Shown here: positions 42,583-50,882 of the stretch, piece after piece
How the letters are laid out: each line of letters opens with the position of its first letter
Numbering within the stretch: the first letter of the stretch is position 1
Program-made: the position numbers and the translations under genes
The notes under the pieces: generated by a model
The model's database searches: none
Told to the model about the DNA's origin: nothing
What the model saw: the letters and a program-made list of their open reading frames with translations, nothing else
From: Porphyromonas sp. COT-290 OH3588
Lineage (GTDB): Bacteria > Bacteroidota > Bacteroidia > Bacteroidales > Porphyromonadaceae
NCBI RefSeq assembly: GCF_000769075.1
Contig: NZ_JRFC01000003.1
Span: 124,001 to 188,000 of the forward strand
Direction: 5' to 3'
Length of the DNA stretch: 64,000 bases

Positions 42583-43494
42583 CTAGGCTCCCTCCTCCGT
42601 CCTCGAATACGAGCTGAGTACCAACCCCGCCAGTACAACTAGCCCTCCGTAGATATAGTAGGTATGTAGCTCCTCCTCTAGGATCAGAACGCCTGCAAAT
42701 AGGCCAATGATAGGGCTTAGATTGTTGAATACCCCGATGAGATTAGTCGGTAGGTGCTTGATGCCGTAGTTGGTCAGGAAAGACGTGCAGAGCGTACATA
42801 GTAGACCAAGGTATAGGGTTGCCCCCCAATAACTCGGTGTTAGTTGCTCCCAATAGACCACCCAGCTATCTGTGGCAGTGTGGTTAATCAGCCGAAACGC
42901 ATTGACCGTCAAGCTCGAGTAGAGGAGGATGTAGTAGGTTATGGTCGTAATAGGCGTGCGACGTGTGAGGCTCTTGAGGCAAATGAAGTAGAAAACAATG
43001 GCAATAAGCGAGGCAAAAATGAATAGATAGCCCCAGACGTTGAACGAGAGTTGCTGTAGCGACTGGGCCGTAATGTAGAGCACACCCACAACGGCGAGAT
43101 AAGACCCCACCCTCTGATGTCGCCTCGTTCGCTCGCCAAGTATCAGCCAACTCCCTGCAAGTGTGAAAGCAGGCAATAGGGCATAGATGATCGCAGCCTC
43201 GCTCGCTGGTATTAGTTCCAATCCGAGTGCTTGTAGAGCGAAGAAACCCGTAGGGAAGAGTAGAGAGAAGAGCAGAAGACGCCAGCGGTCTTGCCTCGGC
43301 ACATGCTCCACATCGACCAAGCCTACCAAGCGCAGGAGCAACATACCCATGAAGGCCACAAGCAACCTATCGGCAAGCAAATCTAGTGGCGTAGCCGCAC
43401 ACAGCCCTATCTTGATAAACACGTAGGATAGCCCGATGATCGAGACCCCTAGTAGCGTAGCCAAAATGGCCTTGGTCTGTGTGTTTAGCTGCAT
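42583..43494 (-). CDS. EamA (DMT) family transporter, 303 aa
   Basis: Ten membrane helices in two EamA repeats are visible (for example ILATLLGVSIIGLSYVFIKI at the N-terminus, LYLGLLCTLCTSFLTNYGI and VFNNLSPIIGLFAGVLILEE in the second repeat). Such proteins export amino acids or other metabolites. The substrate is unknown. The gene follows pabC by 9 bases and ends the pepT-pabB-pabC-EamA row. Confidence 0.92.
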   Translation of the reverse strand: MQLNTQTKAILATLLGVSIIGLSYVFIKIGLCAATPLDLLADRLLVAFMGMLLLRLVGLVDVEHVPRQDRWRLLLFSLLFPTGFFALQALGLELIPASEAAIIYALLPAFTLAGSWLILGERTRRHQRVGSYLAVVGVLYITAQSLQQLSFNVWGYLFIFASLIAIVFYFICLKSLTRRTPITTITYYILLYSSLTVNAFRLINHTATDSWVVYWEQLTPSYWGATLYLGLLCTLCTSFLTNYGIKHLPTNLIGVFNNLSPIIGLFAGVLILEEELHTYYIYGGLVVLAGLVLSSYSRTEEGA

Positions 43495-43503
43495 GGCTTA
43501 AGG

Positions 43504-44124
43504 TCAGTGTGGTAGGTTAATCTCGATACATTGCTCTAGAGGCATCATGGCATTGAAGAGCCTAATGGCCTCAGCTCGCTCTAGGTCGTCTAGGGTAAGA
43601 GGTGCTGGGTGTATACGTCCCTGCTCCAGCAGATGGGCACGCATCACGCCGTGTAGCAGAGGCGCCTCAGGTGTACGCCATAGGCCCTCGATGTATAGAG
43701 CCACATTGGTGTAGCTCGTGTCTGTAATTTGCCCACCGAGTATGTAGAGCGGCTCCTCGTCTTGGCCCAAATACGCAGGGCGAATGAGTGCCGACCTATC
43801 AAGCCACTTGTGCCTATAGCTCGCTCTATCGGGCAGGTGTACAGCTCTAATCTGACGAATATCTCTCGCTTGATAGGGTGTAAGTGTCGGAGTCTCTATC
43901 CTATCTGCTCCATAGACGAAGCGCAGCTTGGTCAGATGCTCGGGTAGGTACTTGGGCAGATAGTCCTCGAGTAGGGCAGATAGTCCCCTCTGCTCGAGCG
44001 CTGCCAGTAGTCTACCCTTGGGTGCTAGCTCGCCGAGGCTACGCCGCATACGTGCTTCGTGCAGGGCAAGCAGATGTATCTGCCCCCTCTCAATGCGAAT
44101 ACTCTCTACGAGAGCGACTGACAT
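43504..44124 (-). CDS. Aminotransferase class IV, probable 4-amino-4-deoxychorismate lyase, 206 aa
   Basis: The short class IV fold begins with VESIRIERGQIHLLALHEARM and has the PLP-related region QITDTSYTNVALYIEG and LLHGVMRAHLLEQG, typical of PabC-like lyases that release p-aminobenzoate from aminodeoxychorismate. Its position right after pabB, with a 19-base overlap, supports this role in folate synthesis. I start at ATG 44124; a longer frame would run 45 bases further into pabB. With 206 residues it is shorter than E. coli PabC, which is usual in Bacteroidetes. Confidence 0.85.
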   Translation of the reverse strand: MSVALVESIRIERGQIHLLALHEARMRRSLGELAPKGRLLAALEQRGLSALLEDYLPKYLPEHLTKLRFVYGADRIETPTLTPYQARDIRQIRAVHLPDRASYRHKWLDRSALIRPAYLGQDEEPLYILGGQITDTSYTNVALYIEGLWRTPEAPLLHGVMRAHLLEQGRIHPAPLTLDDLERAEAIRLFNAMMPLEQCIEINLPH

Positions 44125-45128
44125 GGCAGGTAAACTTTTTGGATACACTCGTCGTACTCCTCCGTACATCGGCTGTTGATCGTTACCCCACCGCCAGAGC
44201 GGTAGTAGTATTGCCCTCGCTCGTCCTGCTCAATATAGCGAATCAAGACGCCCGAGTCGAGCTCTCTGCCGTCGTAGTAGCCACAGATCCCCGTGTAGAA
44301 GCCTCTAGGAATCTCTTCCGCCTCACGGATTACCGCATAGGTCTTGGCCTTGGGTGCACCCGAGATCGATCCTGCGGGCAGTAGCTCCAGTAGCAGATCG
44401 CCGATTCGTTCGTGCCAGTTCTCCCCCAGCTCTCCTACTACCTCGCTACTCATCTGCAAGATCTCCCCTCGGCTAGTGGCGATACGGCTTAGGTACTTGA
44501 AGCGCTCGACACGCACCTTGCGTGCAATGCGGTTTAGGTCGTTGCGCATCAAGTCTACTATGGTGTAGTGCTCTGCTCCCTCTTTGTAGTCCGCCAGTAG
44601 GTGCTCTGCAGCCTTGGGCAGGCTGGCGTCTATCGTTCCTTTCATTGGATGTGTAGCGATGGTACGCCCAGAGATGCGGACAAACCGCTCGGGAGAGAAG
44701 CAGACTAGCCGCTCGGGTATCAGTAGCTTATATGGTGCATGGCTATGTGCATAAATAGCCTCTAGGCCTCCCTCTAGCTCGATCGGTGTACGGATTGTTA
44801 GGTTGGCGAGGAAGCTGTCACCACGCTCCAAGGCTTGGTAGATACGGCTAAACCGTTTGGCATACCGCTCCTGCCGCTCAGGTCGTATAGAACGTAGGGT
44901 AGGCAGGGGATAGTTATCCACAAATGGTGTATGATGTCCGTTGATGGCGAACTGGAGCCCTGCCGTATTTGCACCCTCGCCCAGAGGATCGGCTAGGAAA
45001 ATACCCTCTTGTAGCTCGTAGTCTAGGGCAAAAAAGAAAGGTTTACGTGCCTTACCTGCCTTATTCATCTGCTCTAGTGTACTCGCCACACTCGCCCCTA
45101 GAGGTTGGCCTATAGCCGACTCCTTCAT
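44106..45128 (-). CDS. pabB: Aminodeoxychorismate synthase component I (PabB-like), 340 aa
   Basis: A chorismate-binding domain fills the protein, with THPMKGTID (compare PIKGT of PabB), EHYTIVDLMRNDL, LPAGSISGAPK and YTGICGYYDGRELDSGVLIRY. PabB adds ammonia to chorismate, the step before PabC. At 340 residues it lacks the longer N-terminal part of enteric PabB. No pabA-like glutamine amidotransferase gene is adjacent. The ATG at 45128 comes one base after the pepT stop, which decides the start. Confidence 0.9.
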   Translation of the reverse strand: MKESAIGQPLGASVASTLEQMNKAGKARKPFFFALDYELQEGIFLADPLGEGANTAGLQFAINGHHTPFVDNYPLPTLRSIRPERQERYAKRFSRIYQALERGDSFLANLTIRTPIELEGGLEAIYAHSHAPYKLLIPERLVCFSPERFVRISGRTIATHPMKGTIDASLPKAAEHLLADYKEGAEHYTIVDLMRNDLNRIARKVRVERFKYLSRIATSRGEILQMSSEVVGELGENWHERIGDLLLELLPAGSISGAPKAKTYAVIREAEEIPRGFYTGICGYYDGRELDSGVLIRYIEQDERGQYYYRSGGGVTINSRCTEEYDECIQKVYLPCQSLS

Positions 45129-45129
45129 A

Positions 45130-46377
45130 CTACTCACGCCAGAGATTAGCCAAGTGTACGAGTGTAGCCACCGCACGGCACATGGTCGTGAGCGAGGTAT
45201 ACTCGTAGCGTCCGTGAAAGTTCATGCCACCTGCGAAGAGGTTCGGGCACGGTAGCCCCATATACGAGAGTCGGGAGCCGTCTGTGCCACCACGGATCGG
45301 ACGAATTAGTGGGCGTACCCCTGCTCGCTCCATAGCTCGCTCGGCTCGCTCGATGAGCGCCCAGTGTGGGAGTACCTGCTCACGCATATTATAGTATTGG
45401 TCACGTAGCTCCAGTGTGGCTACACGTGTGCCAATTTTAGTATTAACAGTCTGCACAGCTCGTTCTAGAGCTGCTTTTTTCTCCTCAAAGAGGGCTCTGT
45501 CGTGGTCGCGAATGATGTAGCTTGCGTGAGCTTGATCCACAGATCCAGACATACCTATTAGATGATAGAAGCCTTCGTACCCCGAGGTACATTCGGGGCG
45601 CATGGCCTCGGGCAATAGGCTATGAATATCGTGCAGGACTTGTAGGGCGTTGATCATCTTCCCCTTGGCATAGCCGGGGTGTACATTACGCCCCTGTACG
45701 TCGATGCGTGCCGAGGCGGCATTGAAGTTCTCGTACTCCAGCTCCCCCTCTTGGCTCCCATCTACCGTGTAGGCGTATTGAGCACCGAAGCGCTTCACAT
45801 CGAAGTGATCCACCCCACGACCAATCTCTTCATCGGGGGTAAAGCCAATAGATATAGGGCCGTGTGCGACTTCCGGGTGACGCATCAAGTAGGCGACGAA
45901 GGTCATAATCTCCGCTACGCCTGCCTTATCGTCCGCCCCAAGTAGGGTCGTGCCATCGGTGGTAATCAGGTCGTGCCCGAGGTGTAGCTCCAAGTCGGGG
46001 AATTGCTTCGGACTTAGCACATAGTCGGAGGTGCCGAGGCGAATATCCTCGCCTTGATAGTTGTTGATGAGCTGTGGGCGAACGTCTGCCCCCGAGAGGT
46101 CTGGGCTAGTGTCTACATGAGCGATGAAGCCGATTTGTGTTGCCTCCTCGTAGCCGGGTGTGGCAGGCAAGCTCGCCATCACATAGCCGTATTGGTCCAG
46201 ACGGGCGTTGCTTACTCCCAAGACTAGGAGCTCATCCTTGAGCATATTGAGCAGGGTAAGTTGCTTCTCGGTCGAGGGGAAAGTTTCGCTACGCTCATCG
46301 CTTTGGGTGTCGATGGCGACATATCGGAGGAAGCGCTCCAATAGTTCCTCGCGCACCTCTTGGGCTATACTACTCAT
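45130..46377 (-). CDS. pepT: Peptidase T (tripeptidase), 415 aa
   Basis: An M20B metallopeptidase with the zinc ligands in GFIAHVDTSPD (His, Asp), LLGADDKAGVAE (Asp), FTPDEEIGRG (Glu-Glu), AYTVDG (Asp) and GGMNFHGRYEY (His). PepT removes the N-terminal residue of tripeptides, another step in peptide use in this genome along with PepC and PepD. It is the first gene of the pepT-pabB-pabC-EamA row, closely packed. Length is normal. Confidence 0.97.
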   Translation of the reverse strand: MSSIAQEVREELLERFLRYVAIDTQSDERSETFPSTEKQLTLLNMLKDELLVLGVSNARLDQYGYVMASLPATPGYEEATQIGFIAHVDTSPDLSGADVRPQLINNYQGEDIRLGTSDYVLSPKQFPDLELHLGHDLITTDGTTLLGADDKAGVAEIMTFVAYLMRHPEVAHGPISIGFTPDEEIGRGVDHFDVKRFGAQYAYTVDGSQEGELEYENFNAASARIDVQGRNVHPGYAKGKMINALQVLHDIHSLLPEAMRPECTSGYEGFYHLIGMSGSVDQAHASYIIRDHDRALFEEKKAALERAVQTVNTKIGTRVATLELRDQYYNMREQVLPHWALIERAERAMERAGVRPLIRPIRGGTDGSRLSYMGLPCPNLFAGGMNFHGRYEYTSLTTMCRAVATLVHLANLWRE

Positions 46378-46462
46378 TATCAGATCAGCAATTAGGCTAT
46401 TAAACTTTTGATGGCTATCTCAATCGAGGTAATTATTTACCCGAAAACACAAAAGAAGCTAT

Positions 46463-47479
46463 TTACCTCAAAATATCCCATTGGAAACGATCTTGAATCC
46501 ATACAATACCTTGAGCAACTATTAGGGAGGCAAAGAAAACAAGTATAAATCCAACATTTTGATAAAAATCAGAAGTAAACGGCAATACTTTATCAATAAC
46601 TACCCTAAAAATATATATGATGAGAAAGTGGAAATAATAGATATTTCCTGAATATTTCTTTCCAATAGTAGCAAAGATGCTCTCCGCCCCATACTCTTTA
46701 CGAGAAATAGCAAGGCACAAAAAAGCACCAGTTAAGGGCATTGTAAAGAAGAATCTACCCCAATATTGATCTGCTAGACTCCCAAGAAGAGCCATCTCTA
46801 TCCAGTTGAAAATTAGAATTACAGCTGTCAGATCTAGCCAGCTATATTTGAGCAATACACTTTCATACCTATGTATACAAAAACCTAAAGCTACATATGG
46901 AAGACCACAACCTAGAAAATTAAAATCAAGTAGAATTGTTTCTTCCGAACCCAATAAAAAGGAATATTTCCCAAGAAACAGTGTTATAAAGCCGAGTAAA
47001 GGCAAAAAATAAATCGCTTTGTAAGCTTTGATGTTAAATAGCAAGTATATAATTATAAGAGTATTAACCAATGCATATAGATACCAGAGAATACCCTCAT
47101 TTGTCATACCTAAAATAAAAAAAGAACCTACGTCACTCCATGAACTATAGAGGATCTTCCCCATGGCGGTGTGATATAAAAAGTAGACAATATTTGTTAT
47201 AATCCATATTTTGATGGATTTAAATAACATTTTCTTAGTTCTAGGGACTAGGTCTTCTCGTCTATCTGTATACAGAAAATATCCAGTAATTGCGAAAAAT
47301 ACGGGCACTGCTGCCACTGCTATAGGAGACATCAAACTAGAGTTTATGACATGTTCGAGCGGAGGAGTATGGATTGCCACAACAACTAGAGCAAAGATAG
47401 CTTTGAGTATATACAAGGAGCTAACCTCGGGTTTATTTTTAATTTCTGCTGCCATTTTAATATTAATATGAGACTTCAT
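46463..47479 (-). CDS. Acyltransferase family 3 membrane protein, AT-rich, 338 aa
   Basis: Ten or so membrane helices and the family start LYILKAIFALVVVAIHTPP, with the conserved His, followed by PVFFAITGYFLYTDRRED, identify the acyltransferase 3 (OafA/WecH-like) family that adds acetyl or other acyl groups to sugars or lipids in the membrane. The base and codon use (many AAA, AAT, ATA, TTT) is far more AT-rich than in neighbouring genes, and a 500-base AT-rich stretch lies upstream, pointing to recent transfer. The start could also be the ATG at 47455 (MAAEIKNKPE). Target unknown; surface polysaccharide modification is plausible. Confidence 0.88.
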   Translation of the reverse strand: MKSHINIKMAAEIKNKPEVSSLYILKAIFALVVVAIHTPPLEHVINSSLMSPIAVAAVPVFFAITGYFLYTDRREDLVPRTKKMLFKSIKIWIITNIVYFLYHTAMGKILYSSWSDVGSFFILGMTNEGILWYLYALVNTLIIIYLLFNIKAYKAIYFLPLLGFITLFLGKYSFLLGSEETILLDFNFLGCGLPYVALGFCIHRYESVLLKYSWLDLTAVILIFNWIEMALLGSLADQYWGRFFFTMPLTGAFLCLAISRKEYGAESIFATIGKKYSGNIYYFHFLIIYIFRVVIDKVLPFTSDFYQNVGFILVFFASLIVAQGIVWIQDRFQWDILR

Positions 47480-47989
47480 TTAGCATAATATATAACACAA
47501 CGTATATAAACATACTTCATAGCCGCGCAAGCTTGTCTCAGAAAAAATTAATATCATAATATATTGAGATAAGATAGATGTGGCTAGTGGAAACTTCTTA
47601 TTACCGACGTTGGTTTACGTGTTTATACCTTTTCCTACAAGTTGCAAAGGTATGGCATTATCATATAATTTGAATGTTAATGTGTAGATATTGCAGGGTA
47701 ACCGCATAAAATTTTGGCTACACACTTAACATGATGATTCTCAATATAAACTTCGAACTTAACTGCTCTCAATCTCTATTGTCAGAAAAGAAATAGATAT
47801 TGATAATCAGTAGCTTATGTTTTGATGCGGGTACCCTGTAGATATTGAAGAGTCTGGAACGTTGTATTATTTATTTAGTAATTTGATTGTCCCTTTAGAC
47901 GAACGAGCTTCTTTGGAGGTGAAAGAAAAAGAAGTATGGTATGTATTAATGCTTATTACATTCTGTCATTGATTATTTTTCAAACTATT
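47480..47989. other. AT-rich intergenic region upstream of the acyltransferase gene
   Basis: The region is AT-rich and has no reading frame of note. A minus-strand TACCTTTG at 47645-47652 may be the -7 box of the acyltransferase gene, giving a long leader; no -33 box fits. Otherwise I see nothing here. Confidence 0.5.
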
Positions 47990-48340
47990 TTGCCTCTTTT
48001 GTGTTAAGAACCGTAAACAAATTGATCCTAAATCGGGACGGACGGCAGAGAGGTTTTGTACGATTGAGGCCACTGTTGAGCAAATTAATGGGAAGACTTT
48101 TTCGGATTGGTGGGCTAATCCTCGGCGATGTGTCCACTAATCCGAGTAGATTGATGGGAAGAAATTCCCAAAAAGGCGACACGAAATCATAAAATTAGCC
48201 AGATGTATGTTTTATACATCTGTCTATTAGCTGATTACAATCCCCTTGTTTTAGGCGGTTATTTTACACGGCTGGAGGTGGAGTGCCCAAACGAGGCCAG
48301 ACGCCGTCTAGAGCTCGCTAGAGGCCAAATACGAGGTCTA
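47990..48340 (-). repeat. Intergenic 350-bp repeat family, copy C
   Basis: Read on the minus strand this copy is very close to copy B over the core, including both hairpins (CAGATGTATAAAACATACATCTG and CGGATTAGTGG / CCACCAATCCG) written here as their key parts. It lacks the outer flanks on both sides: similarity stops after ACCTCGTATTTGG at one end and after TTCTTAACAC at the other. This shortened form shows the minimal unit of about 345 bases. Confidence 0.9.
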
Positions 48341-48640
48341 ATGTTTTTATCCTCCCCTATTCTATGCCATTACCCTAGACATGAATAGAGTGATCAAACC
48401 TAACAATTTATCGTAAAGAAACAATTATACCCGTTTTTGCGATTAGACAATCCTTGATAACTACGGATAAAACCTTCAATCATCTCGCTATCAAAAAAGA
48501 ATACGACTTCATAGCCTATCAGAGGTAAGACATCAACTATTTTAAGGTCCAAAACAGAGGAGAGGGAGGCGTGAGCTTTCTCTTTCTTTTTGTTATCACC
48601 AAACTACTAACTCCCAAACCTAAACTCTAGACAGTTTACG
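48341..48640. other. Intergenic stretch without recognisable feature
   Basis: No coding frame, hairpin or repeat stands out between repeat copy C and the promoter of the outer-membrane protein gene. Confidence 0.45.
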
Positions 48641-48648
48641 TAATTTTG
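48641..48648 (+). promoter_or_regulatory. -7 element (TAATTTTG) that fixes the outer-membrane protein start
   Basis: TAATTTTG fits TAnnTTTG; the in-frame ATG at 48646 lies inside it, so the ATG at 48682 is the likely start. No -33 TTG is found at the right distance. Confidence 0.5.
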
Positions 48649-48681
48649 CGCTCTAGAATATATCAGCTCAACAGCATCGCT

Positions 48682-49881
48682 ATGTCCACCAAAAGCCTCA
48701 TACTACTGCTGGTACTCCTATTAGGGGTAAGTAAGCTATCGAGCCAAGAGTATTACAGAGCACATGAGCCTGCTCTCAGCTCAGGTATTAGCCGAGAGGA
48801 TCTCCTTGCCCTAAAGCTATCGGCAGAGGGATTCTTCCGCAACAATGAGTATGCCTCCGACTTGGTCGCAGACTATACCCTACCTGGCTATCGCCTGCAA
48901 GCTGATCTTAGCTATACGCCCAAGACCCAAATCCCCATCAGCCTGCGCCTAGGGGCAACCAACATCTACTATTGGGGTAGCTCACTCTATCCTGCAGCCA
49001 TAGCCTACAGCGACCTACCCTATTGGTCTGGCGAAGGAGGTCGCTACACGAGGTTTCGCCTCAAACCATTCTTCCAAGCAGCTATCACTCCTGCCGAGGG
49101 CTTGGCCGTTATTCTAGGTAATCTAGAAGGCGGTGCCAAGCACGAGCTAATCGAGCCGCTCTACAACCCCGAGCTCAACCTCACGGCTGATAGAGAGGCG
49201 GGGCTACAAATCAAGTATATCAACCCAAGAAGCAAGTTCGATATTTGGGTGGACTGGCGTAGCTTCATCTATAAGCACGATACCCACCCTGAGGCTTTCG
49301 TGTTTGGGCTTCACGCACAGCATCGCTTCGCCCCCCTAGACAAACCCTCCCTAGAGCTTAGACTGCAGGCTCTAGCACACCACAGAGGTGGTGTACTCAA
49401 CCAACGACCAGATACAGTACACTCGTGGAGCAATGCTACCCTAGGACTTGTCTATATGCACCCACTCAAGCTAGGCAGACATACAGCCCACTGGTATGCC
49501 TCTCTATATGCGCTCGGATATGCCCAAAGAGGCGGCCACTACCCCGTAGACAAGGGGTGGGGTGGATATATAGAGGCTGGGTTTAGGTGGCATCGCTGGC
49601 ACACACGTCTAGCACTATGGCAGGGTTATAACTTCATCAGTGTGCTGGGGACTCCCTTCGTCCAGTCTATCGGCAGAGCAGGGAGAGAGAAGATTCATAG
49701 CCATACTACTCGCTACCTACAGCTGCTAGGTAGCTACAGTATCCTAGAGCGCAAGCAATACAGCCTAGGCGCCTCGGCAGCTCTATGGTATCACACACAT
49801 TCGGCTCACCCGATCAGCTCACACATCGAGGTGTACCTCAATATATCCCCCTACTTCGGGCTACTCAAATGGAAACCTTAA
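48682..49881 (+). CDS. Putative outer-membrane beta-barrel protein, 399 aa
   Basis: A signal peptide (LILLLVLLLGVSKLSSQ) is followed by a protein rich in alternating aromatic and polar strands (YRLQADLSYTPK, PISLRLGATNIYYWG, FDIWVDWRSFIYKHD, YIEAGFRWHRWHTRLAL) and ending in a strand close to the C-terminus (IEVYLNISPYFGLLKW). This is the look of a Bacteroidetes outer-membrane beta-barrel of about 16-18 strands. I do not recognise the family, and no partner gene is adjacent. It could be a porin or an export channel; no substrate can be named. Confidence 0.7.
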   Translation: MSTKSLILLLVLLLGVSKLSSQEYYRAHEPALSSGISREDLLALKLSAEGFFRNNEYASDLVADYTLPGYRLQADLSYTPKTQIPISLRLGATNIYYWGSSLYPAAIAYSDLPYWSGEGGRYTRFRLKPFFQAAITPAEGLAVILGNLEGGAKHELIEPLYNPELNLTADREAGLQIKYINPRSKFDIWVDWRSFIYKHDTHPEAFVFGLHAQHRFAPLDKPSLELRLQALAHHRGGVLNQRPDTVHSWSNATLGLVYMHPLKLGRHTAHWYASLYALGYAQRGGHYPVDKGWGGYIEAGFRWHRWHTRLALWQGYNFISVLGTPFVQSIGRAGREKIHSHTTRYLQLLGSYSILERKQYSLGASAALWYHTHSAHPISSHIEVYLNISPYFGLLKWKP

Positions 49882-49947
49882 TCTATCTCTAGGGAAAACG
49901 GAGAAGGGGATTTCGCTTCCAGCAGGCAAAAAAAATGCACTACCCTA

Positions 49948-49977
49948 TTGCTCATATAAAAATTATCCTTACCTTTG
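49948..49977 (+). promoter_or_regulatory. Promoter of tRNA-Arg
   Basis: TTG at 49948-49950, a 19-base spacer and TACCTTTG at 49970-49977. The tRNA begins 25 bases downstream. Confidence 0.82.
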
Positions 49978-50002
49978 CAATCGAATTCGGAAACGAAATC
50001 AC

Positions 50003-50076
50003 GGCTCCGTAGCTCAACTGAATAGAGCATCTGACTACGGATCAGAAGGTTACAGGTTTGAATCCTGTCGGGGTCA
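50003..50076 (+). tRNA. tRNA-Arg (anticodon ACG)
   Basis: A full cloverleaf of 74 bases: acceptor GGCTCCG / CGGGGTC with discriminator A, D-arm AGCTCAACTGAATAGAGC, anticodon loop CTACGGA (ACG) and T-arm ACAGGTTTGAATCCTGT. CCA is not encoded. ACG is normally changed to ICG to read CGU, CGC and CGA. Confidence 0.96.
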
Positions 50077-50080
50077 CGAT

Positions 50081-50116
50081 AAGGCTTGAGAGTTTTGAAC
50101 TCTTGAGCCTTTTTCT
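50081..50116 (+). terminator. Terminator after tRNA-Arg
   Basis: AAGGCTTGAGAGTT pairs with AACTCTTGAGCCTT (wobbles in the middle) around a short loop and is followed by TTTTTC. Confidence 0.85.
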
Positions 50117-50156
50117 TTGTACAATCCATTTGCTCAATTTCACTAGCCTTAGAGCT

Positions 50157-50201
50157 AAAAAAGAGAACCTCATCGGCTCTAAATATGGCCAATGAGGTTC
50201 T
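50157..50201 (-). terminator. Terminator after the CAT-anticodon tRNA
   Basis: On the minus strand AGAACCTCAT and ATGAGGTTCT form a perfect 10-bp stem followed by CTTTTTT. It lies 27 bases past the tRNA. Confidence 0.85.
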
Positions 50202-50227
50202 TTATTAAAACAATAAATTATGACTAG

Positions 50228-50301
50228 TGGTCCCACTTGGGCTTGAACCAAGGACTCCCTGATTATGAGTCAGGTGCTCTAACCGACTGAGCTATAGGAC
50301 C
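50228..50301 (-). tRNA. tRNA with anticodon CAT (elongator Met or Ile2)
   Basis: A 74-base cloverleaf on the minus strand: acceptor GGTCCTA / TGGGACC with discriminator A, D-arm AGCTCAGTCGGTTAGAGC, anticodon stem CCTGA with loop CTCATAA, and T-arm CTTGGTTCAAGCCCAAG. CAT can mean elongator Met or, after lysidine change by TilS, Ile for AUA codons; it is not an initiator since it lacks the three G-C pairs of the anticodon stem. I cannot decide between the two by eye. Confidence 0.93.
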
Positions 50302-50343
50302 GAAAGTGGATTAACCCGATAGGTATCGCCCAAATTCAAGGGA

Positions 50344-50373
50344 CAAAGTTAAGCAATTCTTCGTAAAAATCAA
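50344..50373 (-). promoter_or_regulatory. Promoter of the CAT-anticodon tRNA
   Basis: On the minus strand TTG (50371-50373), a 19-base spacer and TAACTTTG (50344-50351) form a near-ideal Bacteroidetes promoter ending 42 bases before the tRNA. Confidence 0.82.
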
Positions 50374-50845
50374 TCTAGAACACAGCACCACAGCAGGATT
50401 CACTTCGTTCATCCACCCACATCACCTATATCTATTCTAGATTTAATTAGGATTTATATAAAAAGAAAGTATAGTAATAGGGTCTGTTGATGATGTGGGT
50501 AAACCAAGTGCATCAGAATAGCCAACAGAAGATCATCGTTTTATCCGCAGAATTATCGCCAATCTACCCACAGCAGTAAGTAATAGTATAATAATTGGAT
50601 AGATGATTTTTAGTCTAAGCTATACACCAAAAGAGACTGAAAAGCTCTGCACATATTCGACAACGTGTAGAATTGGTTTACGGATTTGATCGCTATGCAC
50701 AGGGGTAGGCTAGGGGAGTGATTATGACTATCTTTCTTGTGTAAGATTGTGTATAGCGGTGCATATATTCTGAGATTTATACACGCCAAATCCACCTATA
50801 CATTGTTGCAAAGCATTCATTGCCTAAGGAGAGGTCGCTTTTTAG
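50374..50845. other. Non-coding region with DnaA-box-like sites upstream of metG
   Basis: This AT-rich stretch has no gene. Four sites differ by one base from the DnaA box TTATNCACA: TTATCCGCA (50541-50549), CTATGCACA (50693-50701), CTATACACA on the minus strand (50748-50756) and TTATACACG (50777-50785). An 8-bp inverted repeat TGTGGGTA / TACCCACA (50495-50502 region with 50565-50572 region) frames part of it. Confidence 0.4.
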
Positions 50846-50853
50846 TACCTTTG
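50846..50853 (+). promoter_or_regulatory. Probable -7 element (TACCTTTG) of metG
   Basis: TACCTTTG lies 29 bases before the metG ATG. The nearest TTG (50820-50822) leaves a spacer of 23, longer than usual. Confidence 0.55.
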
Positions 50854-50882
50854 CGAGCAAAAGAATAAAACTTCAATAAGAT

